Source: Paenibacillus endoradicis
Lineage (GTDB): Bacteria > Bacillota > Bacilli > Paenibacillales > Paenibacillaceae
Reading direction: 5' to 3'
Length of the DNA: 64,000 nt
Assembly: GCF_024721975.1 (NCBI RefSeq)
Contig: NZ_JANQBB010000007.1
Location: forward strand, 248,001-312,000
Of this stretch, positions 17,396 through 26,504 are shown one piece after another (positions within the stretch are counted from its first letter, which is position 1; every line of letters starts with the position of its first letter). The notes below the pieces were generated by a model. That model ran no database searches, had not been told where the DNA came from, and saw nothing but the letters and a program-made list of their open reading frames with translations. The position numbers were made by a program, and so were the translations under genes.

Positions 17396-18430
17396 ATGAT
17401 GAGAAAATTTAACGTTATTGTATCGGTATTACTAGTGATGATGGTGGCGCTGACAGCTTGTGCTGGAAATAATACAGAGCCAAAGAATGCTACTAATGGA
17501 GAAACTGGTAATAAAGCGAAAAGTTATGAAGGCGTAACGATTAAAATCGGAGTGCAAGGTAGCGGTGGTATATTCGGCAAAGCAAGAGAAGAGAAATGGT
17601 TTGAGCAAGAATTTGAAAAGCTAGGTGTCAAAGTAGAATGGACAGAATTCCAAAGTGGTCCACCGATGACAGAAGCTATTGCTTCTAATAAGTTAGATAT
17701 TGCTTCATTAGGTAATATGCCAGTTGTTGCTGGTCAAGCGGCAGGTATCCCATTCACAATTATTTCGCAAATGTTAGAAGGGACGAACAATGTAGCTATT
17801 CTAGTTCCGAGTGATAGCACGGCAACTTCACTCGCTGATTTGAAAGGCAAGAAGATAGCAGTGACTAAAGGTAGTAATGCTTATAACTTCCTTTATCGTG
17901 GGTTGAAAGATGCTAATCTATCAGATAGTGATGTAGAAGTTATTCAATTGCAACCGGATGAAGCTCAACCAGCATTTGAGTCAGGCGGAGTTGACGCTTG
18001 GGCAACTTGGGATCCTTATATTACGCTTAATAGTGCAAGTGGAAAAGCGAAAGTGCTAGAAGATGGTGAATCACTAGGTGTATTATCGCCTTCATTCACG
18101 ATTGCGAGAACTGCATTTGTAGATGACTATCCTGAACTTATTACGCTATATCAAAAGTTAATTAATAAAACATTAGCTTGGGAATTAGCTAATGAAGATG
18201 AAGCACTGGAACGCTATGCTGCAGAACGCGATATTCCAGTAGAGATAATAGCTGGAACGTTTGATCGCGCCAGAATGATCAATATTGCAGTTAGTGATGA
18301 AATTATAGCAGAAATGCAGAAAACAGCAGATTTCCAATATGAGATTAAAAATATTCGTAAAGAAATTAAAGTCGCTGATATTGTAGATAATCAATTTATT
18401 AATGCGGCATTGCAAGAACCGTTGGAATAA
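17396..18430 (+). CDS. Sulfonate/nitrate-type ABC substrate-binding lipoprotein (SsuA-like)
   Basis: 344 aa. The signal peptide has lipobox LTAC (Cys at about residue 22), so the protein is anchored to the outer face of the membrane. The mature part follows the SsuA fold: IKIGVQGSGGIFGKAREEKW, GNMPVVAGQAAGIP, LKGKKIAVTKGSNAYNFLYR, then GGVDAWATWDPY. The WATWDPY segment is typical of aliphatic-sulfonate binding proteins. It delivers substrate to the permeases at 18463 and 19320. GGAG lies just upstream; ATG 17396 and ATG 17399 are both possible starts. Confidence 0.88.
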   Translation: MMRKFNVIVSVLLVMMVALTACAGNNTEPKNATNGETGNKAKSYEGVTIKIGVQGSGGIFGKAREEKWFEQEFEKLGVKVEWTEFQSGPPMTEAIASNKLDIASLGNMPVVAGQAAGIPFTIISQMLEGTNNVAILVPSDSTATSLADLKGKKIAVTKGSNAYNFLYRGLKDANLSDSDVEVIQLQPDEAQPAFESGGVDAWATWDPYITLNSASGKAKVLEDGESLGVLSPSFTIARTAFVDDYPELITLYQKLINKTLAWELANEDEALERYAAERDIPVEIIAGTFDRARMINIAVSDEIIAEMQKTADFQYEIKNIRKEIKVADIVDNQFINAALQEPLE

Positions 18431-18462
18431 GAAGAGAAGTTGTTGCGTTTTAAGAGAGAGGG

Positions 18463-19323
18463 ATGGAACCTATGGAGGCAGGGGTAAGTGAGGTTGTTAC
18501 AAGTCCAATCAGGCAAAGTAAACAGAAACGAAATAGAGTAAGTCTATCTATTGCAACTACGAATGTATTGCTTGGTCTACTCTTGCCCGTCCTCGTCGTT
18601 GTGATATGGGAGATTGCAGGAATGCTAGGCAAATTGAATCCGATTCTATTGCCGAGACCAAGTCAGATTATTACGGAGTTCGTAAATTTGACAGCTTCAG
18701 GTGAACTTGTAAAACATCTTGGTGTATCCGTATGGCGAGCATTTTGGGGGTTTATTATTGGTGGTGGCTTAGGGTTAGTTATGGGGACATGGGTTGGCTT
18801 CTCGTATAAAACAGAACGATTACTCGATCCATCCTTACAAATGCTTCGTACGTTACCGCATTTAGCTATTGCACCACTATTTATATTATGGTTTGGTTTT
18901 GGGGAAACATCTAAGCTGCTATTAATCGCTAAAGGTGCTTTTTTCCCGCTCTATGTAAATACCTTTCTAGGTATCCGGTCTGTAGATTCGAAGTTATTCG
19001 ATGTTGGTCGAGTTTTACAATTTAACAAATGGCAATTAATAACGAAGTTAATTATTCCGGCAGCATTGCCTAATATATTGCTCGGAACTAGATTATCTAT
19101 CGGTGTTGCTTGGTTAGGATTAGTGGTTGCAGAATTAATGGGCGCAAGTTCGGGAATTGGTTATCTCATTAATGATGCTCGTTCGTTCTCTTGGACAGAG
19201 GTTGTATTTGTCGGAATTATTGTGTTCGCCATTGCTGGAAAAGTGACGGATTCAATTGTGAAATGGGTAGAGAAGCGTTGCTTGAGATGGCAAGATAGCT
19301 ATGGCAGGGAGGGGAAATCATGA
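18463..19323 (+). CDS. SsuC-type ABC importer permease, first copy
   Basis: 286 aa, about six membrane helices. It carries the SsuC/TauC pattern: LPRPSQIITEF near the first periplasmic region, LRTLPHLAIAPLFILWFGFGE before the coupling loop, and the EAA-like FNKWQLITKLIIPAALPNILLG. An extended N-terminal cytoplasmic stretch of about 35 residues precedes TM1. Its last codons overlap the second permease gene (ATGA). It is paralogous to 19320 over nearly the full length. Confidence 0.88.
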   Translation: MEPMEAGVSEVVTSPIRQSKQKRNRVSLSIATTNVLLGLLLPVLVVVIWEIAGMLGKLNPILLPRPSQIITEFVNLTASGELVKHLGVSVWRAFWGFIIGGGLGLVMGTWVGFSYKTERLLDPSLQMLRTLPHLAIAPLFILWFGFGETSKLLLIAKGAFFPLYVNTFLGIRSVDSKLFDVGRVLQFNKWQLITKLIIPAALPNILLGTRLSIGVAWLGLVVAELMGASSGIGYLINDARSFSWTEVVFVGIIVFAIAGKVTDSIVKWVEKRCLRWQDSYGREGKS

Positions 19324-20141
19324 GTAATGGGTTAACAGAGGCAACTACATCTAAAGGATCTGCTAGAAGAGATTGGTTAGCGATAATACCTAGACCATTA
19401 CATGGATTGATTATTCCTTTACTGCTTCTTGCTATATGGGAAATTGCCGCAGGTCTTCATTGGATATCCCCTCAACTATTACCTGCACCATCCGTTATTA
19501 TTGCGCAATTTTGGAATCTTGTACAAAGTGGTGAGGTTTTCGAGCATCTAGCGATTAGCACTTATCGTGCAGGAGTTGGCTTTCTACTTGGTTCTGTAGC
19601 GGGTCTGCTACTTGGGTTATTTACTGGACTAGGGAAATTGTCTGAGAAAACGATTGATCCATCAATTCAGATGCTACGTACGATTCCTTTATTAGCATTA
19701 ATTCCTTTATTTATATTGTGGTTTGGTGTAGGTGAATTTTCTAAAATATTAATGATCTCATTAGGTTCATTCTTTCCTTTATACGTAAATACTTTTCTTG
19801 GTATTCGCAACGTCGAATTGAGATTGTATGAAGTGTCTAGAATATTGCAATATTCTAGACTACAGTTGTTAACCAAGTTAATTATTCCTGCTGCACTACC
19901 CAACATATTACTAGGCGTGAGATTGTCGCTAGGAACGGCATGGCTAGTGCTAGTTGTAGCGGAAATGATGGGTACAAGTGCAGGCATCGGCTATATGATT
20001 CAAGATGCAAGAGCGTATTCGCAGACAGATAAAGTATTTGTAGGAATAACGATTTTTGCAGTTATCGGCAAACTATCAGATTCAGCAACACGCTTACTTG
20101 AGAAGAGATGGCTACGCTGGAGAGACACGTTCAAAGGATAA
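19320..20141 (+). CDS. SsuC-type ABC importer permease, second copy
   Basis: 273 aa, closely similar to the preceding permease (shared PLFILWFG, FPLYVNTFLGIR, LQLLTKLIIPAALPNILLGVRLS). With only one ATPase and one binding protein in the operon, the two permeases probably form a heterodimeric channel, or one serves a second binding protein. The start ATG overlaps the stop of the first copy, so translation is coupled. SsuC importers usually use a homodimer, which makes the duplication notable. Confidence 0.88.
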   Translation: MSNGLTEATTSKGSARRDWLAIIPRPLHGLIIPLLLLAIWEIAAGLHWISPQLLPAPSVIIAQFWNLVQSGEVFEHLAISTYRAGVGFLLGSVAGLLLGLFTGLGKLSEKTIDPSIQMLRTIPLLALIPLFILWFGVGEFSKILMISLGSFFPLYVNTFLGIRNVELRLYEVSRILQYSRLQLLTKLIIPAALPNILLGVRLSLGTAWLVLVVAEMMGTSAGIGYMIQDARAYSQTDKVFVGITIFAVIGKLSDSATRLLEKRWLRWRDTFKG

Positions 20142-20170
20142 TTAAGATCTACAGAGAGGAAGTAATAAAG

Positions 20171-21511
20171 ATGAGCAAAAGAAAAGATGAGCTTCACTTA
20201 GGTGCATTTATATATTATACAGGTCATCATCACTATGGTTGGAGACATCCAGAATCAGGTGCTGAGAAGATATTTGATTACTCATTCTATCGCAATGTTG
20301 CAAAAACTGCTGAACGCGGCAAATTCGATATGATGTTTCTAGCTGATTTGTTATATGTTATGGGAGCAGACCAAGCCGCTGCTGGCATGCTCGATCCGAT
20401 GACGGTCATGTCTGCTTTAGCTGTAGAAACAACGAAGTTAGGCTTAACAGCTACTGTATCAACCACATACAATGAACCGTATAACACAGCTCGTAAATTC
20501 GCTACACTTGATCATATAAGTAATGGTCGAGCAGGATGGAATATTGTTACTTCTCAGCTTGATACCGAAGCCTACAATTATGGTCGGGAGAAACATCCAC
20601 CTCATGAAACTCGTTATGAAATGGCTAGAGAATTTACTGAAGTGGTAACTAGACTATGGGATAGCTGGGAAGACGATTCCTTAATTGTTGATCGTGAGCA
20701 AGCTCGATTTGCAGACCAAACTAAAATAAAAGAGGTTGAATATAAAGGGCAATGGTATTCTACGAAAGGAACATTGAACGTACCGAGACCTCCACAAGGC
20801 TACCCTGTCTTGATTCAAGCAGGATCATCTGAACCAGGAAAAGAATTTGCAGCGAGCTTTGGTGAAGTCATCTTTACTGCTCAGCAATCTTTAGCAGCTG
20901 CGCAAGCTTTCTATCAAAGCGTTAATTCAAAACTTGTACAACATGGTCGTCAACCTGGAAGTTTGAAGATCATGCCTGGTATTTCACCTATCATTGGAGC
21001 GACTGAAGAAGAGGCTAAGGCGAAGTATGAACAGCTGCAGTCATTTATTCCACCAGCAACTGTTGTCACGATGTTATCGGGTATGCTTAATTTCGATCTA
21101 TCTAGTTATCCATTAGATGGCCAATTACCAGATATTCCTGACCCAGTAGAAGCTTCGAATGGGATGAAGAGTCGTGTTCAGTTAATTATGGATACAGCAC
21201 GTAGAGATAATCTTTCTATTCTAGAGTTAGGCCGTCGCTTAATTGGTGCACGAGGACATTTACAATATGTTGGGACGTATGAAGGGTTAGCTGATCTTAT
21301 ACAGTTATGGTTTGAGGAATACGGATGCGATGGATTCAATATTATGCCGCCTGTATTGCCGGGTAATTTAGATGAGTTTGTAGATCATGTTATTCCAATC
21401 TTGCAAGACAGAGGAATATTCCGCAGGGAATATACAGGTAATACATTGCGGGAACACTTAGGGTTAGAACGTCCAGCGATAGGTCATTTCCAAGCTAAAC
21501 AATATGTGTAA
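20171..21511 (+). CDS. FMN-dependent monooxygenase, NtaA/DszA/SnaA type
   Basis: 446 aa from ATG 20171 (GAGGAAG upstream); an earlier in-frame ATG at 20108 lies inside the permease gene. It is a bacterial-luciferase-like TIM barrel of the two-component NtaA/DszA subfamily: LHLGAFIYYTGHHHYGWRHP, FDMMFLADLL, DHISNGRAGWNIVTSQ, VLIQAGSSEPGKEFAA, and the late GCDGFNIMPPVLPGNLDEF. Such enzymes use reduced FMN from a separate reductase to oxygenate sulfones, aminopolycarboxylates or amides. In an operon with a sulfonate-type importer, cleavage of an imported organosulfur compound is the best guess. Reductases are encoded at 27846 and 28340. Confidence 0.88.
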   Translation: MSKRKDELHLGAFIYYTGHHHYGWRHPESGAEKIFDYSFYRNVAKTAERGKFDMMFLADLLYVMGADQAAAGMLDPMTVMSALAVETTKLGLTATVSTTYNEPYNTARKFATLDHISNGRAGWNIVTSQLDTEAYNYGREKHPPHETRYEMAREFTEVVTRLWDSWEDDSLIVDREQARFADQTKIKEVEYKGQWYSTKGTLNVPRPPQGYPVLIQAGSSEPGKEFAASFGEVIFTAQQSLAAAQAFYQSVNSKLVQHGRQPGSLKIMPGISPIIGATEEEAKAKYEQLQSFIPPATVVTMLSGMLNFDLSSYPLDGQLPDIPDPVEASNGMKSRVQLIMDTARRDNLSILELGRRLIGARGHLQYVGTYEGLADLIQLWFEEYGCDGFNIMPPVLPGNLDEFVDHVIPILQDRGIFRREYTGNTLREHLGLERPAIGHFQAKQYV

Positions 21512-21527
21512 TTAACGAGCAAGTATT

Positions 21528-21566
21528 AAGGTGATATCGACTTGAATTAAGTCGATATCACCTTTT
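21528..21566 (+). terminator. Strong rho-independent terminator
   Basis: A perfect 16-bp stem (AAGGTGATATCGACTT with AAGTCGATATCACCTT) around a 5-base loop ends in TTTT. It closes the first importer operon and separates it from the second. Confidence 0.9.
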
Positions 21567-21806
21567 GTTGTTACAAGATAGTAGAAAGGTTATAGCCAGG
21601 TAGTAGTAAGGTAGTTAAATGATACTCGGAAGGCGATGAGCTGTCATAGTATGTAAAAGCACTATCAATGTGTCAGTTATAGTTACTTAATTGTGTTATG
21701 TATATGTTATGTTTGTTATATATCACATAAATTAGTTAATAAATATGATATAAAATAATGAATGTTATACAAAAAAACAAAAATATTATATGTCGTGTCA
21801 TATTAG

Positions 21807-21876
21807 TTGACGTGCAAGTGGCGCGATGATAGTATTTGGTTATCGAATTAATCAAATAGTTAATTTTTATTAACTA
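21807..21876 (+). promoter_or_regulatory. SigA promoter plus 8-bp inverted repeat before the second importer operon
   Basis: TTGACG (21807-21812), a 17-base spacer and TAGTAT (21830-21835) form a good vegetative promoter. Just downstream of the expected start, TAGTTAAT (21857-21864) and ATTAACTA (21869-21876) form a perfect inverted repeat with a TTTT spacer, a likely repressor operator. The rest of the 394-base gap (21567-21806) is AT-rich and shows nothing else I can name. Confidence 0.6.
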
Positions 21877-21905
21877 AATATTTAATAATAGTGTGGTGAG
21901 CTAAT

Positions 21906-22682
21906 TTGACTTACATCAAGGTTAAAAACGTTAGTAAATTTTTCGAACGAAGAGGTCAAGTAACTGAAGCATTGCGTGATATTAATCTTGAATTTGAACA
22001 AGGTACATTTGTAAGTCTGATTGGTCCAAGCGGCTGCGGAAAATCTACATTGTTACGAATCGTTGGTGGATTAGCGGATGTAGATCAAGGTGAAGTAACT
22101 ATTGGAGGAATGTCAACGCTAGGTGCTCAAAGCCAAAAACAGTTTGGTTTTGTACCTCAATCTCCAGCATTATTTCCATGGCGTACTGTATTAGAAAATA
22201 TGAATGTTCCTTTTGAAGTAAATACAAAAGGAGTTGGCATTCAAGTAGAAGATAGAGAGGATCCTATTGAACTACTTCAATCCGTAGGGTTGGGTGATTT
22301 CGTTAATTCTTATGCCAAAGAATTATCAGGTGGTATGCAACAGCGCGTAGGAATTGCAAGAGCATTTGGCTCAGGAGCGCCAATTCTACTAATGGATGAA
22401 CCATTCTCCGCATTAGATGAAATTACGAGAGAAATGATTAGCTACCAGTTACTACATATTTGGGAAGCTCATCAAAAGACAGTGCTATTCGTTACTCATA
22501 GTTTACGTGAAGCAGTTCTACTTTCAGACAAAGTGGTAGTTATGTCTGCTAGACCTGGTCAAGTGTCGAAAGTGATTGATATTAATTTACCTAGACCACG
22601 CCAAGCAACGATTGAAGATACAGAAGAATTTCATCAATATGTAACTGAAATTAGAGGCTACCTACGAGACAGATGGAAATAA
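21906..22682 (+). CDS. ABC importer ATPase, nitrate/sulfonate/pyrimidine class
   Basis: 258 aa from TTG 21906; an in-frame stop lies 9 bases upstream and GGTGAG precedes the TTG, so a non-ATG start is forced. Walker [21 protein letters not shown], signature LSGGMQQR, Walker B ILLMDEPFSALDE and the H-loop VTHSLREAV are present. It belongs to the same ATPase class as 16576 but is distinct in sequence. It heads the operon with permease, binding protein, RutA-like oxygenase and hydrolases. Confidence 0.88.
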   Translation: MTYIKVKNVSKFFERRGQVTEALRDINLEFEQGTFVSLIGPSGCGKSTLLRIVGGLADVDQGEVTIGGMSTLGAQSQKQFGFVPQSPALFPWRTVLENMNVPFEVNTKGVGIQVEDREDPIELLQSVGLGDFVNSYAKELSGGMQQRVGIARAFGSGAPILLMDEPFSALDEITREMISYQLLHIWEAHQKTVLFVTHSLREAVLLSDKVVVMSARPGQVSKVIDINLPRPRQATIEDTEEFHQYVTEIRGYLRDRWK

Positions 22683-22708
22683 GTTGAGGTTATTCATGAA
22701 GGGGAGTG

Positions 22709-23572
22709 ATGACTGTGAGAAGCGCAGTTAGAGAAGCAACGATTATGGTAAGGCCCAATATTGAACACAAAAGTAAAGAGTCTTCATTGCTGAAGAAAGC
22801 AAAGATAAAGTTTACGGAGTCAACATACTTACCACCAACTTTTGCTTTCGCAACATTATTTTTACTATGGGAATTAGCAGTAAGGTTGTTCAATATTAAT
22901 CCTGTAACTTTACCTGCACCATCAGCAGTCATCATCGAATTTTTCACTTCAATCTCATTTTATTTACCACATGCATGGGTAACTTTGTATGAAGCATTAG
23001 CAGGTTTCTTTCTAGGCTTAACGGTAGCATTAATTGCTGGAATATTTATGGCTCACTCTCCACTTTTGGAAAGAATGTTATTACCAATAGCTGTTCTAGC
23101 TAATGTAACGCCAATAATGGCTATCGCGCCACTTTTTATACTATGGTTCGGTTTTGATGCCTTACCCAAAATATTAATCGCATCCATTATTACGTTTTTC
23201 CCGATGTTATTGAACTCCATTGTAGGTTTCCGATCAATAGACGAAAACCATCTAGAATATATGAAATCGCTACATGCCAATAAACGTGAAATCTTCTTCA
23301 AGCTACGCTTACCTAATAGTCTTCCTTATCTATTCTCAGCAGCAAGAACTTGTGTAAGTTTGAGTGTCATGGGTGCAGTAGTAGGCGAATGGAGTGGTTC
23401 TACAGAGGGACTAGGTAACATTATTATGATGTCTAGTAACTATATGCAAACAGAACGAATGTTTGCGGCGATCTGCATGCTAGCTATTATGGGTATTTGT
23501 CTTACGAATATTGTTCGCTTTATTGAACGAAAAGCACTATCTTGGCATGTATCAAGTGAAAATCGTTCGTAG
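22709..23572 (+). CDS. ABC importer permease, SsuC/ThiX-like
   Basis: 287 aa if ATG 22709 is used. GTG 22715 has better spacing from AAGGGGAG and may be the real start; GTG 22706 lies inside that site. Six helices with the class pattern: LPAPSAVIIEF, NVTPIMAIAPLFILWFGFDALPK and KREIFFKLRLPNSLPYLFSA. The FRSIDENHLEYMKSL loop and the PNSLPYLF wording resemble permeases that partner NMT1/THI5-like binding proteins more than classical SsuC. It works with the ATPase at 21906 and lipoprotein at 23645. Confidence 0.85.
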   Translation: MTVRSAVREATIMVRPNIEHKSKESSLLKKAKIKFTESTYLPPTFAFATLFLLWELAVRLFNINPVTLPAPSAVIIEFFTSISFYLPHAWVTLYEALAGFFLGLTVALIAGIFMAHSPLLERMLLPIAVLANVTPIMAIAPLFILWFGFDALPKILIASIITFFPMLLNSIVGFRSIDENHLEYMKSLHANKREIFFKLRLPNSLPYLFSAARTCVSLSVMGAVVGEWSGSTEGLGNIIMMSSNYMQTERMFAAICMLAIMGICLTNIVRFIERKALSWHVSSENRS

Positions 23573-23644
23573 AGAGAGATGCGAGTAATACGTTGTTGGA
23601 CTTCATATTATTATCAAAATACAAAAAAAGTGGAGGTTTTGGAG

Positions 23645-24760
23645 ATGGAGAGAAAGACAAAGCTTTTTAAGATGTTAATGGTAATGATGGTTTGTAGCGT
23701 GTTGGTACTATCAGCATGTGGAAAGGCAAATGAAGCACCGATAACGCCTAAGGCACCTGAAACATCAGAAGCCGCAGAAGAAGGTGTTATGGATTGGGCA
23801 GCTAGAAAAGCTCTGAATGAGGCAGTTGGTGAAATTACTTATATTACAGGATTCTACTACGCAGCATCGCCTCCAGATATCCAAGTTGTAATGGCTTCTG
23901 AACTTGGTTACTTTGAAGAAATGGGACTTAACGTGAAAATTATCCCAGGATTAGATGCAGAAGGAATGAAGTTTCTAGCTGCTGGTCAAGCACAAATTGC
24001 CTCAGCAGGTACGCCGAGTCTTGTTATTCAGTCAGCGGTAAATGGTGCAGGTATTAAGGGGATTGCAACATTTGGTGGAACTGGCACAAGTGCGATTATG
24101 GTTATGAAGGATTCAGGGATTACAGAGCCGAAAGATCTTGTAGGTAAAACGATCGGATATCATGGGGCGTTGCCAGCAAATATTGTAGCTATGTTCAATC
24201 AATCAGATGTGGATGTAATGTCTGTTAAAGGAGTATCTGTAGGATACGATCCAACTGTTCTAAGTGCAGGGAAAGTAGATGCTTTAACAGTATACAAATC
24301 CAATGAACCATACTTAATGAAACAAATGGGCGTAGAAGTATCGATACTTGATCCTGGTCAATTTGGGGCTGAAACATCATTTGGTGTACTGGCAGTGAAC
24401 GATAAGTTTGCAACTGAAAACCCTACTGTAGTAGAAGATTTTCTAAGAGCAGTGTCGAAAGCACATGACTATGCAGCAGAAAATCCAGAAAAATCATTAG
24501 AGGCTTTATCAAATCGCTCTGATTCCGTTTATGATCTTGCAACAGAAACAAATCGTTGGTCTGTTGAACTTGATATCGTTAATAACTCTCGTATCGCAGG
24601 TCATGGAGTAGCATGGCAAACGAACGAACAATGGGAACGTGAGATTGACATTCTATTCGGAGCGAGTGTAATTCGTGAAAAAGTAACGGTAGATAAAGTG
24701 ATGAATAACACTTATATTGATGCAATTTATGAGGGTGAACAACTAATTTGGCCCGAATAA
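23645..24760 (+). CDS. NMT1/THI5-like ABC substrate-binding lipoprotein
   Basis: 371 aa from ATG 23645 (GGAGG upstream); the longer frame from 23579 has no site. The signal peptide ends in lipobox LSAC. The mature protein has the NMT1/THI5 pattern: PPDIQVVMASELGYFEEMGLNV, AEGMKFLAAGQAQIASAG, DLVGKTIGYHG, GKVDALTVYKSNEPY. Proteins of this type bind sulfonates, nitrate or pyrimidines (for example the thiamin-pyrimidine binder ThiY). Genes downstream suggest a nitrogen heterocycle or amide as ligand. It is external and membrane-anchored. Confidence 0.85.
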   Translation: MERKTKLFKMLMVMMVCSVLVLSACGKANEAPITPKAPETSEAAEEGVMDWAARKALNEAVGEITYITGFYYAASPPDIQVVMASELGYFEEMGLNVKIIPGLDAEGMKFLAAGQAQIASAGTPSLVIQSAVNGAGIKGIATFGGTGTSAIMVMKDSGITEPKDLVGKTIGYHGALPANIVAMFNQSDVDVMSVKGVSVGYDPTVLSAGKVDALTVYKSNEPYLMKQMGVEVSILDPGQFGAETSFGVLAVNDKFATENPTVVEDFLRAVSKAHDYAAENPEKSLEALSNRSDSVYDLATETNRWSVELDIVNNSRIAGHGVAWQTNEQWEREIDILFGASVIREKVTVDKVMNNTYIDAIYEGEQLIWPE

Positions 24761-24793
24761 TTAAGGACATAAAAGAAAAGGGAGAGATATAGT

Positions 24794-25870
24794 ATGACGA
24801 CAATCGATTATAACAACGTGGATTTTGGAGTGTTTCTACCAATTACTAATGGAGGATGGATTATTTCTGAGAACACTCCTAAGTTAGATGGTGGCTATGA
24901 GATTAATAAAAAGGCAGCTCTTATTGCTGAGGAACTCGGACTAGATTTCGTAATGTCCATGGCGAAATGGAAGGGATACGGTGGTTCGACGAATCATTGG
25001 GGAACATCATTAGAGTCTATGACGATGATGGCTGGTCTTGCTGAAGCGACATCGCGTGTGAAAATTTATGCTACCGTTCATACATTATTATATAACCCTG
25101 CAGTAGCTGCAAAAATGTTCGCTACACTTGATCAAATTAGTGGTGGTCGTGTTGGCATGAATGTAGTGTCTGGTTCGTTTGCAGGTGAGTTCCAGCAAAT
25201 GGGGATGTGGCCAGAACATCTTGGTCATGGGGAACGTTATGATCTAGCTAAAGAATGGATGCAAGTAGTGAAACGTCTTTGGAATGAAGATAGTGTTACT
25301 CATCATGGACAATATTTCAATATTGAGGAATGTGAATCGTTACCTAAACCAATTCAAAGACCAAGACCGGAAATCATCTGTGCGGGTCAATCTGAGAAAG
25401 GTATGGGCTTTACTATTGATGAAGGTGATGCATGCTTTATCGGTGGGCGTGATCTTGAGGAATTAGCATCTGTAAGTAAACGTGCCAAAGATATGGCAGC
25501 AGAACGTAACAAAACAATTAAAACTTATGCGATGTTTACGATTATTCCTGGCGAGACAGATGCACATGCTGAAGAACGAATGAAGCATTATCAAGAAGGC
25601 GCAGATGAAGGTGCGATTAAAGGGATGCTTCGTAGCTATGGACTTGATCCAGATGGTCGTGAAAATTCAATGGTTGCACGTGCAAAAAGCGCATTTATGA
25701 CAGAAACTATTTCTGGTAGTGTAGAAACGATTAAAAATCGTATTGAAGAAATTATTGAAGCAACAAATATAGATGGCATGATGCTTACATTCCCTGATTA
25801 TGTGGAGGATTTGAAAATCTTTGGAGCAGATATTTTGCCACAATTAAGAGGAACAATGGTTACACAATAA
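24794..25870 (+). CDS. RutA-like flavin-dependent oxygenase (luciferase-like family)
   Basis: 358 aa, AAGGGAG upstream. It closely follows the layout of E. coli RutA, the FMN-dependent enzyme that opens the uracil ring by flavin-N5-peroxide chemistry: FGVFLPITNGGWIIS at the N-terminus, FVMSMAKWKGYGG, LESMTMMAGLAEATSR, IYATVHTLL, ISGGRVGMNVVSG, QMGMWPEH, and ICAGQSEKGMGFT. The Asn of the GxNxV segment is kept, but the residue five later (Trp in E. coli RutA as I remember it) is Ser here, so the substrate may differ from uracil. It could also be a dimethylsulfone-type (SfnG) enzyme. The genes that follow favour a Rut-like route. Confidence 0.8.
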   Translation: MTTIDYNNVDFGVFLPITNGGWIISENTPKLDGGYEINKKAALIAEELGLDFVMSMAKWKGYGGSTNHWGTSLESMTMMAGLAEATSRVKIYATVHTLLYNPAVAAKMFATLDQISGGRVGMNVVSGSFAGEFQQMGMWPEHLGHGERYDLAKEWMQVVKRLWNEDSVTHHGQYFNIEECESLPKPIQRPRPEIICAGQSEKGMGFTIDEGDACFIGGRDLEELASVSKRAKDMAAERNKTIKTYAMFTIIPGETDAHAEERMKHYQEGADEGAIKGMLRSYGLDPDGRENSMVARAKSAFMTETISGSVETIKNRIEEIIEATNIDGMMLTFPDYVEDLKIFGADILPQLRGTMVTQ

Positions 25871-25877
25871 GGAAGGA

Positions 25878-26504
25878 ATGATGAATATGAGTTGGAAGCT
25901 AAAGGATCAGACGGCTTTATTAATTGTAGATGTTCAACAAGATTTTTGTGGACCAGAAGGGAAAATGGCGCAATATGGCATTGATTTATCTACGATTGAT
26001 CCAGCCGTTGATCAGATTGAGCGACTCATTGAGGTTGCTCATAAGCAAGAGGTTCCAATCGTTTTCATTCGCCTTATTACCGATCCTGTTACAGACTCGC
26101 GTGCCATGAAATCATGGTACGCGAAAAAGGGACTAGATCCTGAAGAGTCTGTTGCGATCTGTAGACGGGGAACTTTCGGAGCAGAAGATTATCGTATTGC
26201 TCCATCGGCAGTAGATTATATTGTAGAAAAACAGAAGTATAGTGCATTTGTAAGCACTAATATAGAACTATTGTTACAGCAATTGAATGTAGAGCAACTT
26301 GTAGTAACTGGCGTCACAACAGAATGTTGTGTGGATTCAACGGTCAGAGACGCATTTATGAAAGATTATGAAGTTTTTGTAGTAGAGGATGCTTGTGCAG
26401 CGTATGAGCAAGACGTACATCTTATGTCGATTAACATATTAGATATGAATTTTGCGACGATTTTATCAACGGAACAATTACTCTCTTATTGGGAGGGAGA
26501 ATGA
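25878..26504 (+). CDS. Isochorismatase-family cysteine hydrolase, RutB-like
   Basis: 208 aa. The catalytic triad of cysteine hydrolases is visible: Asp in LLIVDVQQDF (about 16), Lys in EKQKYSAF (about 118), and the nucleophilic Cys in VTTECCVDSTVRDAF (about 152). RutB of this family hydrolyses the ureidoacrylate made by RutA, releasing carbamate. Gene order RutA-like then RutB-like with 7 bases between them supports that role. Nicotinamidase- or biuret-type activity is an alternative. The stop overlaps the start of the M20 gene. Confidence 0.82.
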   Translation: MMNMSWKLKDQTALLIVDVQQDFCGPEGKMAQYGIDLSTIDPAVDQIERLIEVAHKQEVPIVFIRLITDPVTDSRAMKSWYAKKGLDPEESVAICRRGTFGAEDYRIAPSAVDYIVEKQKYSAFVSTNIELLLQQLNVEQLVVTGVTTECCVDSTVRDAFMKDYEVFVVEDACAAYEQDVHLMSINILDMNFATILSTEQLLSYWEGE

